NCBI GenBank assembly: GCA_963971305.1
Contig: OZ020307.1
Span: 15,451,501 to 15,515,500 of the forward strand
Direction of reading: 5' to 3'
From: Arcuatula senhousia
Taxonomy: Eukaryota > Mollusca > Bivalvia > Mytilida > Mytilidae
Length of the DNA: 64,000 bases
A program made the position numbers and the translations under genes. The notes under the pieces are model-generated. The model searched no databases. It was not told the DNA's origin and saw only the letters and a program-made list of their open reading frames with translations. Below are positions 15,901 through 30,300 of the stretch, one piece after another; the first letter of the stretch is position 1, and every line of letters starts with the position of its first letter.

Positions 15901-18900
15901 AAATAATTTCATTTATTGTCTTACTTTTTGCAAAAGGTCAGGGACAAAATAGAACATAAACCTGATTCAGAATGGATAGACAGACAAACTCCTATCCTAG
16001 GTGAAGCATAAAAACACAGATCAGGGTATTCCATACAACAGTTGTTTATGTACATATAACATTATTCTAATTATCCTCTTTTCCATGGAAAGGACATAAA
16101 AATGGAAAAATCTAAATGCCATTTCTCTTTTAACTTTAAAGTACTCTCTTGTTACAAGTTTTACATAAAAATCTCTGCTTTTATATAGGACCAATAAAAT
16201 GGAAAGAAAAACATATATTTATTTATAACCACTGGTCACATTGAAGGTTGAGGACTGTTTTCCGATTTGGATTTTTAAATTGGTGCTGATTTATGTTGGT
16301 TGTTTCCCATACACTCATTCCACATCTCATTATCTTCTTTTACTTCAGGTCACTATTTAGGCTATAGATCTAAATTTGTTGTATCTATCTCCTATATTTC
16401 CTAAGAAATAATTTTAACCAAAAGATAACCTGGGTATGACATATACATTTGTACATGGATTAAAAATCATTTAATACAGTGCAACAAAATTTAAATTGAA
16501 ACATTTTTTTTAATGGCAGACTTATTTTGCATCTTCTACAGACGAAAATAGAGTTTAAGAAGGGGGTCTATCTGTGACTATTTCAGGGCTGGATTTGAAT
16601 TATATGCATTTTATTTAGACCATGGGCCTATTGCAGATCCGCGAGCAGTGCCAAATGGCCTCGTTGAAGGCTGCTGGCGGTTGTCCATTGTGGTTTTTCT
16701 AAATTGCCGTTTAATTGTGGGTTGTGTCGCGTACACTTATTCCACATCTCATTACTTTCTATTCACTCTACAGTAACCAATAGCTGAAATTATAGTTACT
16801 TCTACAGAACGCAATAGCCAAAATAGTGTTAAGAGTTCTTTCTACAGTAAGCAAAAGACCAAAGTAGAGTTTCTTCTGCAGTAAGCAAAAGCTGAAAATA
16901 GAGTTCTTTCTACAGTATGCAATAGTCAAATTAGAGTTCAACTTAAAAAGTAGTTAACCAACTTACATACATGTACAAATAAATTCTTTATTGTATCTAC
17001 ATGTACTACTAACCTGATTATCTTGTTGAGCTGCCAGACCGTGGGCTAAATGAGCAGTAAATGTACTTTTACCAACGCCACCTTTTCCTGATAGAATAAT
17101 TATCTTATGTTTCACTGTTGACAATCTGTTTTTGATCTCACCAACATCTAAATAAGAAAATCAACATTGTAAAGCCTATATCAATCAAATCTTACATGGC
17201 TAATGACACTTTTAAGCTCAGTATAGTACAGGTCTATTGCAACTGGTTATGTTTGGTGTTTACTACTATGTGTATGAAATATGAATTGTACTTCACCTGA
17301 ACATAAATTTATGTAAATTACAAATAAAAAATGCTTAATCTAGTCCTTTTTATAATTCTATTGAAATTTTAAATCTCATTTTTTGCATGATTTGTGTATA
17401 TTCTGTAAATCAGCGATCCTAGTTAATGATTTAAAAATACCTTTATCAGGGCCTTTAGGTTGACTACTGGCACAAATAGATTGGTTTGGACATCCCTGAC
17501 AAGCCTCTACTTTTCCTGCTGTGTCACTTTGTGTTCCTGGACAATCTACAAATAAACAATATACATGTATAATACAGTGTACTATGTATTAAAAATCTTA
17601 AACACAATAGTAAATTGATTAAGGTAGGTGAATGTGATCATTTGTTAAATTGATAAAACACAGGTACTTCTGCTTCTGCCACATAATTGCCTCCTTCATC
17701 ATGTTGAAGATTATGCAATGACCTTTGCTGGCATGCCAAAGCAAATAGTGTTCTTATAGTCAAAAGTTTAAACTATGTACATAGGCTATTGAGGGCTTAT
17801 AAGGACACTATCCTGGCTTTGAAAGCCTCAGGAGTGTCCACTTCCACGATGTCTGGTGGTAGGGCATTCCAATCCCGCACTGTTCTAGGAAAGAATGACA
17901 TTTTCCTGGTGTCAATTCTAGATGATAGGAGCTGGTATGATCGGTTATGGTGTTGTCTCAATCTTCTGTTTGGTGGTGTTAGACGATGTTCTTTGCAGAC
18001 AGCCACTAGTTCTCTATCGATTGTGTACATCATGGTAAGTCTTGCATCTTTTCTCCTATCCTGAAGTGATCGCCATTTGAGCCTATCTATGATGTTGCAG
18101 ACGTTCGATCTATACCTGTGATTGTTTGCTACATATCTGGCTGCTCTTCTCTGTACTGCCTCTACTTTTTTGATGTCGTTGATAGTGTATGGATCCCAGA
18201 CTGAGCTCGCATATTCCACCAGCGGTCTTACCAATGAGAAGTATGCCTTTTCTTTTATGCTTAGTGAGGCAATTTTCAGGTTTCATCTCAGGAAGCCTAG
18301 GGTCTTATTGGCTTTTGCTGTGATGTTGCTGATGGTACATCTACATACATGTAAATCTTAATAAATAATAAATGCTTGTACATGAAACAATACATGTTAA
18401 TATAGTAAAATAGAAATATTGATCAACATAGTCAGTCTAAGAACATTTTTGATATCTGATGCATGTACATGTACATTGTATGTGTAAGAAATTCACTGTA
18501 CATTGTATATCGAATACAACTGGACATAAGATTTGGTTCTCTGACAGGTACAGAAGTTGCATGAGTGTGTGTGTGAACAGTTCAATAAATGGATGGCTTT
18601 TTTGGGGTCAAATTTGGGACATTTTTACATTTTTTTACCCCATCTATGAAAGTAGGGTCGTGTCATTTCCTCCCTCTATCCATCGTGTCTGTCAAAAATG
18701 TTGCAGGATGGGGCATTGTGTCTTTTGAACAATAATATTTTTTGTTACATGCAAGGTTCATGTGGGAAAAAATGTCATTCACCTGAAATCATAGTAGACA
18801 TACACCTGTATTCTAGATAATATACAGATCAGGTCTATGCTGAAATGCAGCTGAAGACGGCAAATTTACTACTTTCAAGTCAGTTGTTAGTGACCAAGTT

Positions 18901-19236
18901 TTTTTTAAGATTGATGTTAAAAAGACAAGATCGTTGAACTGATTATATTAATTGTTTTATTGGTATAATTTTATTGATAAAACCCAGAGACTGTATATAT
19001 AGTCTCTGATAAAACCCGAATTATTCCTGTAAACGATGACAACTAAAAATTGTTCAAGTGAAAAACTAAGTTTAAAATAATTTTTATGCGTTGACAGTGA
19101 AATTAATACATTCTCCTACATGTGTCAAACTCATTTTCACTAAATAAGTAATTGTCGAAAGTTTATGAACAAATAGCAGTCTGCTTTCTATCAAAATTTA
19201 CTTACGTTCTGGTGCATTCGTCGGAATGTCCGCCAT
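981..19236 (-). CDS. NUBP1: NUBP1, cytosolic Fe-S cluster assembly P-loop ATPase (5' part, exons 1-5)
   Basis: Partial gene; later exons lie beyond the left edge. Exons read from the minus strand: 19236-19206, 17545-17441, 17147-17014, 2788-2720 and 1013-981 (372 nt, 124 codons, frame kept across all junctions, all GT-AG). The start is ATG at 19236, giving [11 protein letters not shown]. Residues C12, C26, C29 and C35 form the CX13CX2CX5C N-terminal 4Fe-4S motif of the Nbp35/NUBP1 branch, which NUBP2 lacks. Walker [10 protein letters not shown] is at residues 66-74. Exon 4 gives [12 protein letters not shown] (Mrp/NBP35 signature) and exon 5 gives [10 protein letters not shown]. The family acts as a NUBP1-NUBP2 scaffold that builds Fe-S clusters for cytosolic and nuclear proteins. 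Intron 3 (17013-2789) is about 14.2 kb and repeat-filled. The gene is divergent from tektin-3. Identification is from remembered family motifs and is strong; the missing part is roughly 60% of a 320-aa protein. Confidence 0.93.
1071..1205 (+). repeat. Dispersed repeat copy, GAGGCTCCCAGGAG family
   Basis: The segment begins AAGAGGCTCCCAGGAG and continues through GCTCACCAGGTCTTGATG and AGCAACAGCTTTTCTC. The same words open the array at 43488-44700 and appear reversed at 41085-41305. It sits about 60 bp upstream of NUBP1 exon 5, in intron 4, and is a single diverged unit. Confidence 0.7.
2508..2666. mobile_element. Short MITE, Tc1/mariner-like, TA target duplication
   Basis: A 159-bp segment starts CAGTCAACCCTGTATA and ends GGTAGGTTTGACTG, so the ends are imperfect inverted repeats (CAGTCAAmCCT). 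Both sides are flanked by TA, as expected for Tc1/mariner-type insertion. There is no coding capacity. It lies in NUBP1 intron 4, just downstream of exon 4 in the sense of transcription. Confidence 0.6.
3309..3978. mobile_element. 670-bp TIR-bounded repeat, copy 1
   Basis: This begins GGTAGTACTCCACAATTA and ends TTAATTGTGAAGTACTACC; the ends are inverted repeats differing at one or two positions. Reading both copies line by line, it matches 4703-5372 without a visible difference. A 94-aa open frame on the minus strand (3492-3776) exists only because the sequence is a repeat and shows no family I recognise. The left flank is TTA; the right flank (ATA) does not match it, so copy 1 alone has no target duplication. 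See the composite finding. Confidence 0.75.
3979..4702. other. Internal segment between the two identical 670-bp repeats
   Basis: A 724-bp AT-rich spacer. It holds an 84-aa plus-strand frame (4017-4271) with no recognisable domain and no other gene signal. Because the outer flanks of the two 670-bp copies share TTA, this spacer may be the body of a single composite element rather than host sequence. Confidence 0.4.
4703..5372. mobile_element. 670-bp TIR-bounded repeat, copy 2
   Basis: Same length, orientation and sequence as 3309-3978, offset by 1,394 bp. It starts GGTAGTACTCCACAATTA and ends GAAGTACTACC. The right flank is TTA, matching the left flank of copy 1; the left flank is TAT. The identical 94-codon frame lies at 4886-5170 on the minus strand. 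Confidence 0.75.
5373..6689. other. NUBP1 intron 3, no gene seen
   Basis: AT-rich intron sequence with no exon-like segment, RNA gene or clear repeat that I can support. Confidence 0.5.
6690..7305 (+). repeat. Long dispersed repeat family (about 600 bp), copy 1
   Basis: Shared blocks in the same order with 62890-63465 include GATAGGGGGAAGGTTGG, ACTAGTTTAAC-CCGCCACAT, ATATGTGCCTGTCCTAAG and a tail reading TACACTTATTCCACAT. A 3' part recurs at 16553-16765 and a shorter tail at 16236-16342. Blocks of this type are, from memory, common in mussel genomes. It does not code for protein; the class is unresolved (SINE, LINE 3' region or non-autonomous DNA element). Confidence 0.65.
7384..8719. repeat. 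27-bp minisatellite in NUBP1 intron 3
   Basis: About 50 tandem units of roughly 27 bp; each contains ATCTATAAACCA and ATGCTCCAATGACAT. As 27 is a multiple of three, several frames stay open on both strands and give low-complexity pseudo-proteins. A higher-order duplication with a 306-bp offset is visible: the variant block with CAATGGCATATCTATGACAT, ATTACATCT and AAATCTTCAACGACAAA occurs at about 7680-7930 and again at about 7986-8236. No gene is supported here. Confidence 0.95.
8905..9175 (+). repeat. Two diverged units of a dispersed intron repeat
   Basis: Two adjacent related units share ACCTGGAAATGCATCC, GACCCCTACCT, ACCAAATAT and ACTGAGAAATCT. Related sequence occurs at 13005-13145. Non-coding. 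Confidence 0.5.
9176..12676. other. NUBP1 intron 3, no gene seen
   Basis: AT-rich non-coding sequence. Short random frames at 9143-9334 and 11421-11618 show no domain, codon pattern or repeat support. No structural RNA was recognised. Confidence 0.5.
12680..12907. mobile_element. 228-bp MITE with about 35-bp TIRs and TTA flanks
   Basis: The left end starts GGCCAAACAAAAAAGTATG and runs to GTTTACTGTCAC; the right end reads GTGACAGTAAAC ... CTTTTTTTTTTGGCC, its reverse complement with a few mismatches. TTA lies immediately outside both ends (12677-12679 and 12908-12910), a 3-bp duplication typical of PIF/Harbinger-type insertion. The interior is T/A- and G-rich with no coding frame. Confidence 0.75.
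12911..15540. other. NUBP1 intron 3, one repeat fragment, otherwise featureless
   Basis: At 13005-13145 a degenerate copy of the 8905-9175 repeat is visible (GTGAGCAACAAACCTG, ATACCAAATATCAAGTG). The rest is AT-rich with no exon or RNA signal. A 65-aa frame at 15107-15304 has no support. Confidence 0.45.
15541..15900 (+). repeat. Degenerate tandem/dispersed repeat with ACCTTGACCTAATGACC motif
   Basis: The words TTGACCTTGACC, GACCTTAAATTTTAAGG, GTGACCTAGACC and GTTGACCTTGACTTATGA recur at roughly 80-120 bp spacing, indicating old repeated units. Non-coding. Confidence 0.4.
16236..16342 (+). repeat. Short 3' tail of the 6690-7305 repeat family
   Basis: It resembles the last 100 bp of copy 1: GACTGTTTTCCGATTTGG ... 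ATACACTCATTCCACATCTC. This is an orphan 3' end, as expected from 5' truncation. Confidence 0.5.
16536..16940 (+). repeat. Tandem array of about 45-50-bp units, interrupted
   Basis: Units carry TTCTACAG(TAAGC)AATAGC and AAAATAGAGTT. Four or five follow one another at 16768-16940, and a further partial unit sits at 16536-16555 on the other side of the 16553-16765 repeat. That placement suggests the repeat landed inside an existing array. Confidence 0.6.
16553..16765 (+). repeat. 5'-truncated copy of the 6690-7305 repeat family
   Basis: It matches 7093-7300 closely: AAGAAGGGGGTCTATC, TTAGACCATGGGCC, CCTCGTTGAAGGCTGCTGGC and TACACTTATTCCACAT. It lacks the first about 400 bp of the family. Confidence 0.75.
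17795..18345 (-). pseudogene. LINE reverse transcriptase C-terminal fragment (CR1/Jockey-like)
   Basis: The longest intact part is 18234-17797 (145 codons), with [33 protein letters not shown] and [13 protein letters not shown]. These are the conserved tail motifs after the RT domain in CR1/Jockey-group LINEs. The same frame continues 5' to about 18345 through one stop (a TGA in [13 protein letters not shown]). No YADD core or endonuclease is present, so this is a 5'-truncated dead copy in NUBP1 intron 1, sense to NUBP1. Confidence 0.85.
18346..19205. other. NUBP1 intron 1 remainder, no gene seen
   Basis: AT-rich sequence. One short hairpin-like segment (AGAGACTGTATATATAGTCTCT, about 18985) is the only notable structure. 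Confidence 0.45.
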
Positions 19237-20937
19237 GTTGTTTACCGATTATCTCCCCTGATTTCAAGCTCCGATTGCATTACGGGTAATTCGATTAAGT
19301 TGTTAAGGCGCAACATTTCGAAACAAAAAAGTTACAGTACGCAAAGATCATCGATAATTAGCCAATTAAGTATGATTTCTGCACTTTTGCCATGTGATGT
19401 CTGCCAATGTCGCAGACCAATAACACATGCATCCAATGGTGAGTTGCATTGAAAAAAAGAAGAGATTCTTTTTCTTTCACTTTTTTCATAGTTTTCACTG
19501 ATAGTTTCAGTATTGTTAAAAATTAATATATTTCATGCCAAGTGGTAGGCTGAACATAATCTGACTGATACATTTATAAGATCCTATGAGACCTTATGAG
19601 GAAATTGAAAAGAAAGGGTGGTTACTCAATTCTGTATTTTTTTTTCTATTTCTAAATTTTCTACATTATTTTTTGCGTCATTTTCTGTATTCTATGCTAT
19701 GGCAAGCCAAGTGGACAAAAAAGGTTATTTTCTAATTAAAAAAAACTAATTTTCTAATATTAATATTGAAGGTCATTATTTTCTATTCTTCCTCTTCATG
19801 TCACTTTTTGATATCATTTTCCTTTATCTGCTTGATCAGCTACCTGGCCTGAATATATGGTCTCTTGCTTGATTTTGGGTCCAGCATTAACGAAATTAAT
19901 TCGCTTCCTCCGTTATGCACGTCTACATGTTATTGTCGTTAAAATAATTCTATAAAATTAAGTCTCCTCCAATGTAGATACATTTGATTACTTTGTACTT
20001 AAACATGTATTTTGTATTACTTGTAGTAATTTTCACTCAGGATTAAGTTCTGCCATAGATCTTTTTATTAATATGCAGGTCTATGGTTCTGCGTAAACAT
20101 TTTTGCCACTAAGTAGTATGAGCATGATATCTTGGTCTAGTTGAATAACCTCCTTAACTAAGGTTTATGTCGTAGGACATGCATGCATATACAAAAAGTT
20201 TGTTAAATCATCTTTATTGAGCAATATACATGGTTTTATTCCGAACTGGATGTATTGCCCGGGCCATACACCAAAATTTGACATCTGTCCATTTGACTAA
20301 AAATCTATTTCAATTAATGGAAAATGAATGAATTAAATAGCCATTTGTCATATGAACCAAGTAATGATATTAATTGACCTCGAACCACAACCAACCAAAA
20401 CAGTTTTTAGCACATAATAGATTAATGATACCCGATCGATTTAAAAAATATAGGTGGTTATATTATATCTATCCACGTAACATGATAATTTAAATACATA
20501 TTATCTGCTTATAGCACATTATTAAACCATTGTGGATTTATATGACATTAATATTTGGCCATTGTCGGTTTCAATTCATGCTCTATTCAACCGTTCTAGA
20601 TCGATAGTGCACCAGAGCACTTTTCCCTCTCCGTTGCTTGGTGTCTCTAGGTAGCGATAACCCGGTAAACATAGACAATTTCAATTTGTATGTGTGGATA
20701 TTTAAATTGAACGAGGATTACATGTAATTGAAATTTATCATATTCAATCTATTTAATTACATTCTGTCTGGACCATTTCACAACAGGTAATTATGTTTGA
20801 TAATTTTTTGAAAGTGCCCATTTTATTTGAAGCCCGGATTCATATATGAATGTATTATATTGGGTACTACACTGGTTGTTTACATGTATATATTTCACAA
20901 TTTAAGAGACTTATAAATCTTCTTAAAAATTTTCAGA
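19237..20937. promoter_or_regulatory. Shared intergenic region of divergent NUBP1 and TEKT3
   Basis: About 1.7 kb separates the two ATGs. The first 100 bp upstream of NUBP1 are relatively CpG-containing (ATTACGGGTAATTCG, AAGGCGCAACATTTCG). On the TEKT3 side, CAACAG/GTAATT at 20786 is a good splice donor and TTTTCAG at 20932-20938 is an acceptor 28 bp before the tektin ATG. A 5' UTR exon ending at 20786 is therefore plausible. No TATA box can be assigned with confidence. Promoter activity is inferred from gene arrangement only. Confidence 0.45.
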
Positions 20938-20965
20938 AGCCGAGCCTACCTTTTCATCACCCAAG

Positions 20966-25016
<4,051 letters not shown>

Positions 25017-25055
25017 AGCAGATAAAGGAAATGGAACTGTCAATCAAAACGATGA

Positions 25056-25671
25056 AATAAAAAATATTATCTGCACTTTAAACTTTCCTAAGAGGAGTCT
25101 ATAAAAATCATGAATGTTTTTTAATCTTGATCTGTCTGCATGAATCAGTATTATACTTCTAACAATGGTACTGTGATATAAGAACGTTGAGCAATTTGTT
25201 ATATGTATATTTTGTCTGTTGTTATGTTTTTTTCTTTGTTTCTTTGCATAATAAGGTTTATAATTGTTCTATCTTTCTGTCTTTCTTTTTTTTTGCCAGT
25301 CTTTTAGTCATGGTTCTCGCACCTTTAAAGCTATAAATTTTTATTTCCCTAGTGAGAAAAAGTTTATATATATACTTCTAGCATGAGATGCTTTGTAAAT
25401 ATAATAAGCCTCATCTGTGATACTTAGAGAAATTAACATATTTATTATTTAAAATTTATAGTAATGTTACCTGTCAGTATTTGCACCTGTGTGATGAATT
25501 CATGTTAATTAAATGCATAGTGCTTTGTTTAATTAAAATTTCATCTAAATGCTTTCTTTTTTATTAGTATTATTACTATACTACATGTACTTATTATAAT
25601 GTTGTCAATTTTCAAAAAGTCATGTTTGCTCAAACCGTATTTTGTAAAGGTTGAACACTTTGAAAAATAAA
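25056..25671 (+). terminator. TEKT3 3' UTR with candidate poly(A) signals
   Basis: AATAAA occurs 40 bp after the stop (25056-25061) and again at 25666-25671, the latter followed by GATGCTGTGATGTGGTGTTT, a GT-rich stretch that fits a cleavage site. Which is used cannot be told from sequence. Confidence 0.45.
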
Positions 25672-25789
25672 ATGGATGCTGTGATGTGGTGTTTCTACTT
25701 AAAAACTCTTAAAATATGGTGATTCTTTTTGATGTTATTGAAATTTTCCAAAAGGTTGATTCTCAACACATAGACTTAAAAAGTAAAAG

Positions 25790-25990
25790 AATACCAAAAT
25801 GACATTAGAATCTAGAAGTTCTTAAAAAGACAAACCCAGAACTAAAAAATCAACAATACTACGAAAATACACAAACTCCATCTAGCAACACAAATATCCC
25901 GTTTACCAAAGCGTATTCGTATGCTCCGGAAAGGTAGGCAGTTCCTGCTTACTGCATCACAAGAATAGCATTGCCAATGAATACGAAATA
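25790..25990 (-). repeat. Diverged LINE 3' tail fragment
   Basis: On the minus strand it reads AAGCAGGAACTGC, CCTTTCCGGAGCAT and a T-rich end with TTTTGGTATTCTTTT. This corresponds to the tail seen at 53130-53362 (CAGGAACTGCTTACTCTTTC, GGAGCACCTGAG). It is an orphan 3' end in the TEKT3/GALK-A intergenic region. Confidence 0.5.
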
Positions 25991-27397
25991 TATGAGCTGA
26001 AATAAGAAGAAATCTTTTCTGTATGTTGTAAGGATGGCCAATCCGTAGACTACAATTGAGTAAATAAAACATAAAGTTTTTATTAAACTAACTAGTAATC
26101 AGAAACTCTTTGCATTCTTTTTTTAAAATCCACTCTTGTGAGTAAAGAAAACAATGCTACAAAAGTCTCAACTAGGAATGGCCCGACTCAAATGTATGTC
26201 TAAGTAGGGAAATGTGCCTATGTCAAACAGACCAAAATAACAATGCAAAGTCCAAAGCGAGGAAAAAAAACACGTCTTAATAAATTGACATACAGAGGAA
26301 AAATTAACCTCGTTTAACTTTTATTACACTTTAAATTAAATATTCATTTTTCATCAGTCAAGCAAGGTTTGGTTTTTGGAGCGAGCCAAATTATACGTTT
26401 GTTAATGTCCACAGAACCAAACGTGTAATTTTATAGCCATCATTTTAAATTTATCAAATGGAATTGTTTCATTTTAAAACTCATTAAGCTAATGATGGTG
26501 ACATTTAGATGCTCGTTCAATATGGTTCACTAGATACATAGGTTTAAATTTAATTGGAAAGCAATTTAAATTCAATAGCAACACGATATAGGCTGATAAT
26601 ATCTATGGAAGGATGGAACAGAACATAATGAAATGTGGTGGCATGTTTAAAGGATGCTAATGGGTTTTTTAATGTCACCGTCATATTGAATTGAAAAAAT
26701 GTTGACCGAAAGAGCTTCCAATGTATGCACTTACACCAAAGCAAATATGCTGTTTGCAGCGAACAAATATAAATAACCCTTGCTCTTGCCGTCAAAAAAT
26801 AAATCAGACCATTTTGAATAGGAGTTAGTATTTACATTCTCATAAATTATTTTGTGATAGTTTCATTTAAATTGATGAAGGCTATACAGAAAATATATGG
26901 GTTCCAAAAACGAAATGGACGCCGAAGACCCTATTTATATATACCCGTACTTTTACAGCGGGTGTATAGCAGCAATAAGAAGTGGAGTAATTGTACACGA
27001 CGCAGACTTCCAGAGACAATATTTTAGTACCTACAATTGAAAACATCCAATAAATAACATTTTTGGCCCTTTTAACGGACCCATATGAAACATACTAGTG
27101 ATATTGCATGTTTGAAAATGTTTCATATTACCAACAACATTACAAGTCAACAACAACTAGCAATTGTAGCGTGTTCTGTAGATCTGATATAGACAACCAA
27201 TGCACAGTAGAGAAGTGTAAACCTTACTACCGGTTTGGCCAGGCTTTGAATATTTTTCTTATCTCTTATCAAGTTGAATTCCGTTTATTTCAGCACAGAA
27301 GTAATCAATAAATATGAAATTTATTCATTTCTTTGAATCCTTTTATATAACTTTTAAACAAAGCAAAAAAGCAAAACGTCTTAAGTCCAATAAATGT
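25991..27397. other. TEKT3-GALK-A intergenic remainder, no gene seen
   Basis: AT-rich sequence. The 60-80-aa frames at 25842-26072, 26550-26795 and 27108-27311 lack any recognisable domain or splice context. Confidence 0.45.
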
Positions 27398-30300
27398 TTA
27401 TTTAACGGCGACACCTCTGGCTCCTTCAGATGGTTTACAGATATAAAATGTTGCCCTCTGGGAATACTTAGCCTGTAAAAAAATAAGGAAATTGTGAATG
27501 TAATTATATCACAGGAAAAATTTAAGCGAGTGGTTTTTTTCTAAGTGTTATTGAAAAATAAAAGAACTTTTTAAAAAACTCAATGTACAAATAAATTTTA
27601 AGTTTATTCATATGTTCAGAATTTTAAGTTTCGCACAACTGGTTCTTACACTGTAGTTAATTCTCCTGTGAAAGTTTGTGTTGTTTTCTTCGTCCCTGGA
27701 TTTGTCTGTTTCCTTTTAAATTGTATTTTTTTTTTGCATTCAAAATTGTTGTAGTCATTTTTAACTAAAATTTGAAAGAGCATTCTAGCAAACAAACGCC
27801 CTCTTTGTACCTGAATATGCTGTAGAACCTCATCAACAGCTGATGTTTTGACGAGAGTGACAGTGCATCCTCCGAAACCTCCTCCTGTCATCCTTGACCC
27901 ATATACACCGTCAACCTCCAAAGCAGCTTCTACTAACACGTCCAATTCAGCGCAAGATACCTCATAATCATTTCTAGAAGGAAGGAAAATAGCTAGGATG
28001 TTGAACGTAAAAAAAATAATTACAACTTATTTAAGATTTAAGTTTGTTTTTGCCTGCAAAAACGATGTCTCCCCCCGTTTCCCCCAAAAGTTCAAAATGC
28101 CATAACTCTGACAAAATTTTGGGAATCAAATTTCCTGTTAATATGCACAACTACATATGATGTCTTTTCTATATACCAAGTTTCGTTGAATTCGGTTCAG
28201 TAGTTTCAGAGGAGTTGCGCTGACAAGATGATAAATGAGGATTTTCAGCAAATTTCTAAGGTCAAAGGGCCATAACACCCACACAAATTTTAGGATCAAA
28301 GTTACTTGTAATATGCACAACTATATATGGTGTCCTTCCTATATAAAAAGTGGGGCAGACATAATAATTGTAATTGGTTTGTTCCTCCACGAACGAAATT
28401 GTCCAGGAGATTGTAATTGGTGCACAGAGTAGTATAGAAATTCTCGATTCAATTGAAAGTATGCACATAATGCAAATATAGTCGTTTGCATAAAATATAT
28501 ACCACACAATTATAATAAAATTTGATTATAACTTATCTGCAAAAGTTAACATGCCTCAAAGAGTTGTGACTTTCAACCATAAGTTTTCCAAAGGTTCCAA
28601 GATCACATTTCTCTAGTGCATCAGCCGCTTGGCAAGCTCTGTGAATCTCTGTTACTACATGATGTGCTCTCCGGTAGAGTATTGTTCCTAACTGTTCTTT
28701 TCTTGCTGAAAGATTGAAGTAAAATGTAGTTGAATCGATACACAATATATGCAACGTCGTTCTGCCATTTTAGCGTTTAGAAATATGTCGACTTTAACGG
28801 AATTTTAAGGCGGTAAAAACGTGTGCGGTGTGCGATCAGTTATATGCAGAAGACTCATAGAGTTGTAATCCCTCTAAGAACTAAACTTATTTTTCTAGTA
28901 ATTTACTTAAATAAGCACATACCTTTCAGAAGCTCTATTTTTACATCTCTTAGACTTTCTACACCAAGAATGGTAGCCGCTTCTTTACATTGCTGAGTTC
29001 GTATGGGGTATTCCGTGTGTATAAGTTCATGTGATACGTTTGAGTTTGTTAGTAAAACTGTCACCGACTCATCAGATAGTAGAATATTCTTACAGGATAG
29101 AGATCTGGAAGTAAAGGCATTCTTGGCAAGAAAATTTAAAGATGGTAGCCGCTTCTTTACATTGCTGGGTTCGTTTGGGGTATTCTGTGTGTATAAGTTC
29201 ATCTGATACGTTTAAGTTTGTTCGTAAAACTGTCACCGACTCACCAGATAGTAGAATATTCTTACAGGATAGAGATCTGCCAGGGGCCTGGGGCCAGTAA
29301 CTAAAAGCAATCTTAGACTTTAAGATATTCTTAAGACACTCTTTTAAAATAAGAGTGTAACTAAAAGCAGTCGTAGAATGATTGACAGCTCTTAACTTCT
29401 ATTCAGACACGCAAATTTAAGAAATGTCTACGAAAAAGTCTTAAGATTATCTTATATTTGTCGGGTAACTAAAAGGTTTCTTAAAATTTAACCTGTTCGC
29501 AAACTCATCTTTAGGTCAACTTTGACATTTAAGTGTGTAACTAAACGTTCTCTTATATGAAAACAATCTTCGTAACGTTAAGGGTGCCCATGACCAACCT
29601 TAAATGTCTTCTTTAAAGACAAATCACAGAACCTAATGGCCGTAGCACAATTTTTAATGAAAAATTAATTTTACATGCACTGAAAAAACCTCCATAATGA
29701 AAATGTCCATTTTTCATATAAAATTTGATTGAAATCACCAATAAATCAAATGAAAGCTATTAATAGCTACGTGTACAAAAAACAAATATCTATTAAGGCC
29801 TGTAGGGTGACCATCTTGTATTTTCCAAGATTTTTTTTTGCCTGAATAAGCATTAAAGGATGTTCTTTCAATTGAACTATACCTTTAACAAAAATGAAAT
29901 CATTGATCATGTTGATATAGGAAATTTTGCATGTTTTTCACGACCTGACTCATAAACATGATAAAGGCACCATGCGTTCACGAGCACCTCTGCATGTCGC
30001 AAAGGATTTCAAGCGCATATTGCACAGTGACAAATGGAATAACTGTGGTTTGTCTGAAGCTATTGAAAGCGAAGATATTCAAAATGGATGACTTTTAGGA
30101 GACAGTAGTTTTGGTCTTACATAAGTTTCAACCCTTCCACGCAGGCAGAAAGAAAATATAACAGAGCTCACTAGTCTACGAGATGTATACTAAAAGAACC
30201 TTAGGAATATGGAAAATTATATTTCCTTCTTTGTACATATGTCTTAATTTCATACTGAAAAGAGTGTATAAGCTTCTGCTGGTCTACACAACAAACATAC

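Noticed and set aside
17789..18361. Plus-strand frames at 17789-18064 and 18122-18361
   Set aside because: They are antisense shadows of the LINE RT fragment on the minus strand.
20620..20680. RFX X-box for the tektin promoter (GTTGCTTGG ... GATAACC)
   Set aside because: The two half-sites are too far apart and mismatched to the X-box consensus; ciliary regulation is likely from gene identity but not shown here.
29860..30056. Left-arm counterpart of the 34545-34829 frame as a gene
   Set aside because: A 2-bp deletion and following stops break it.
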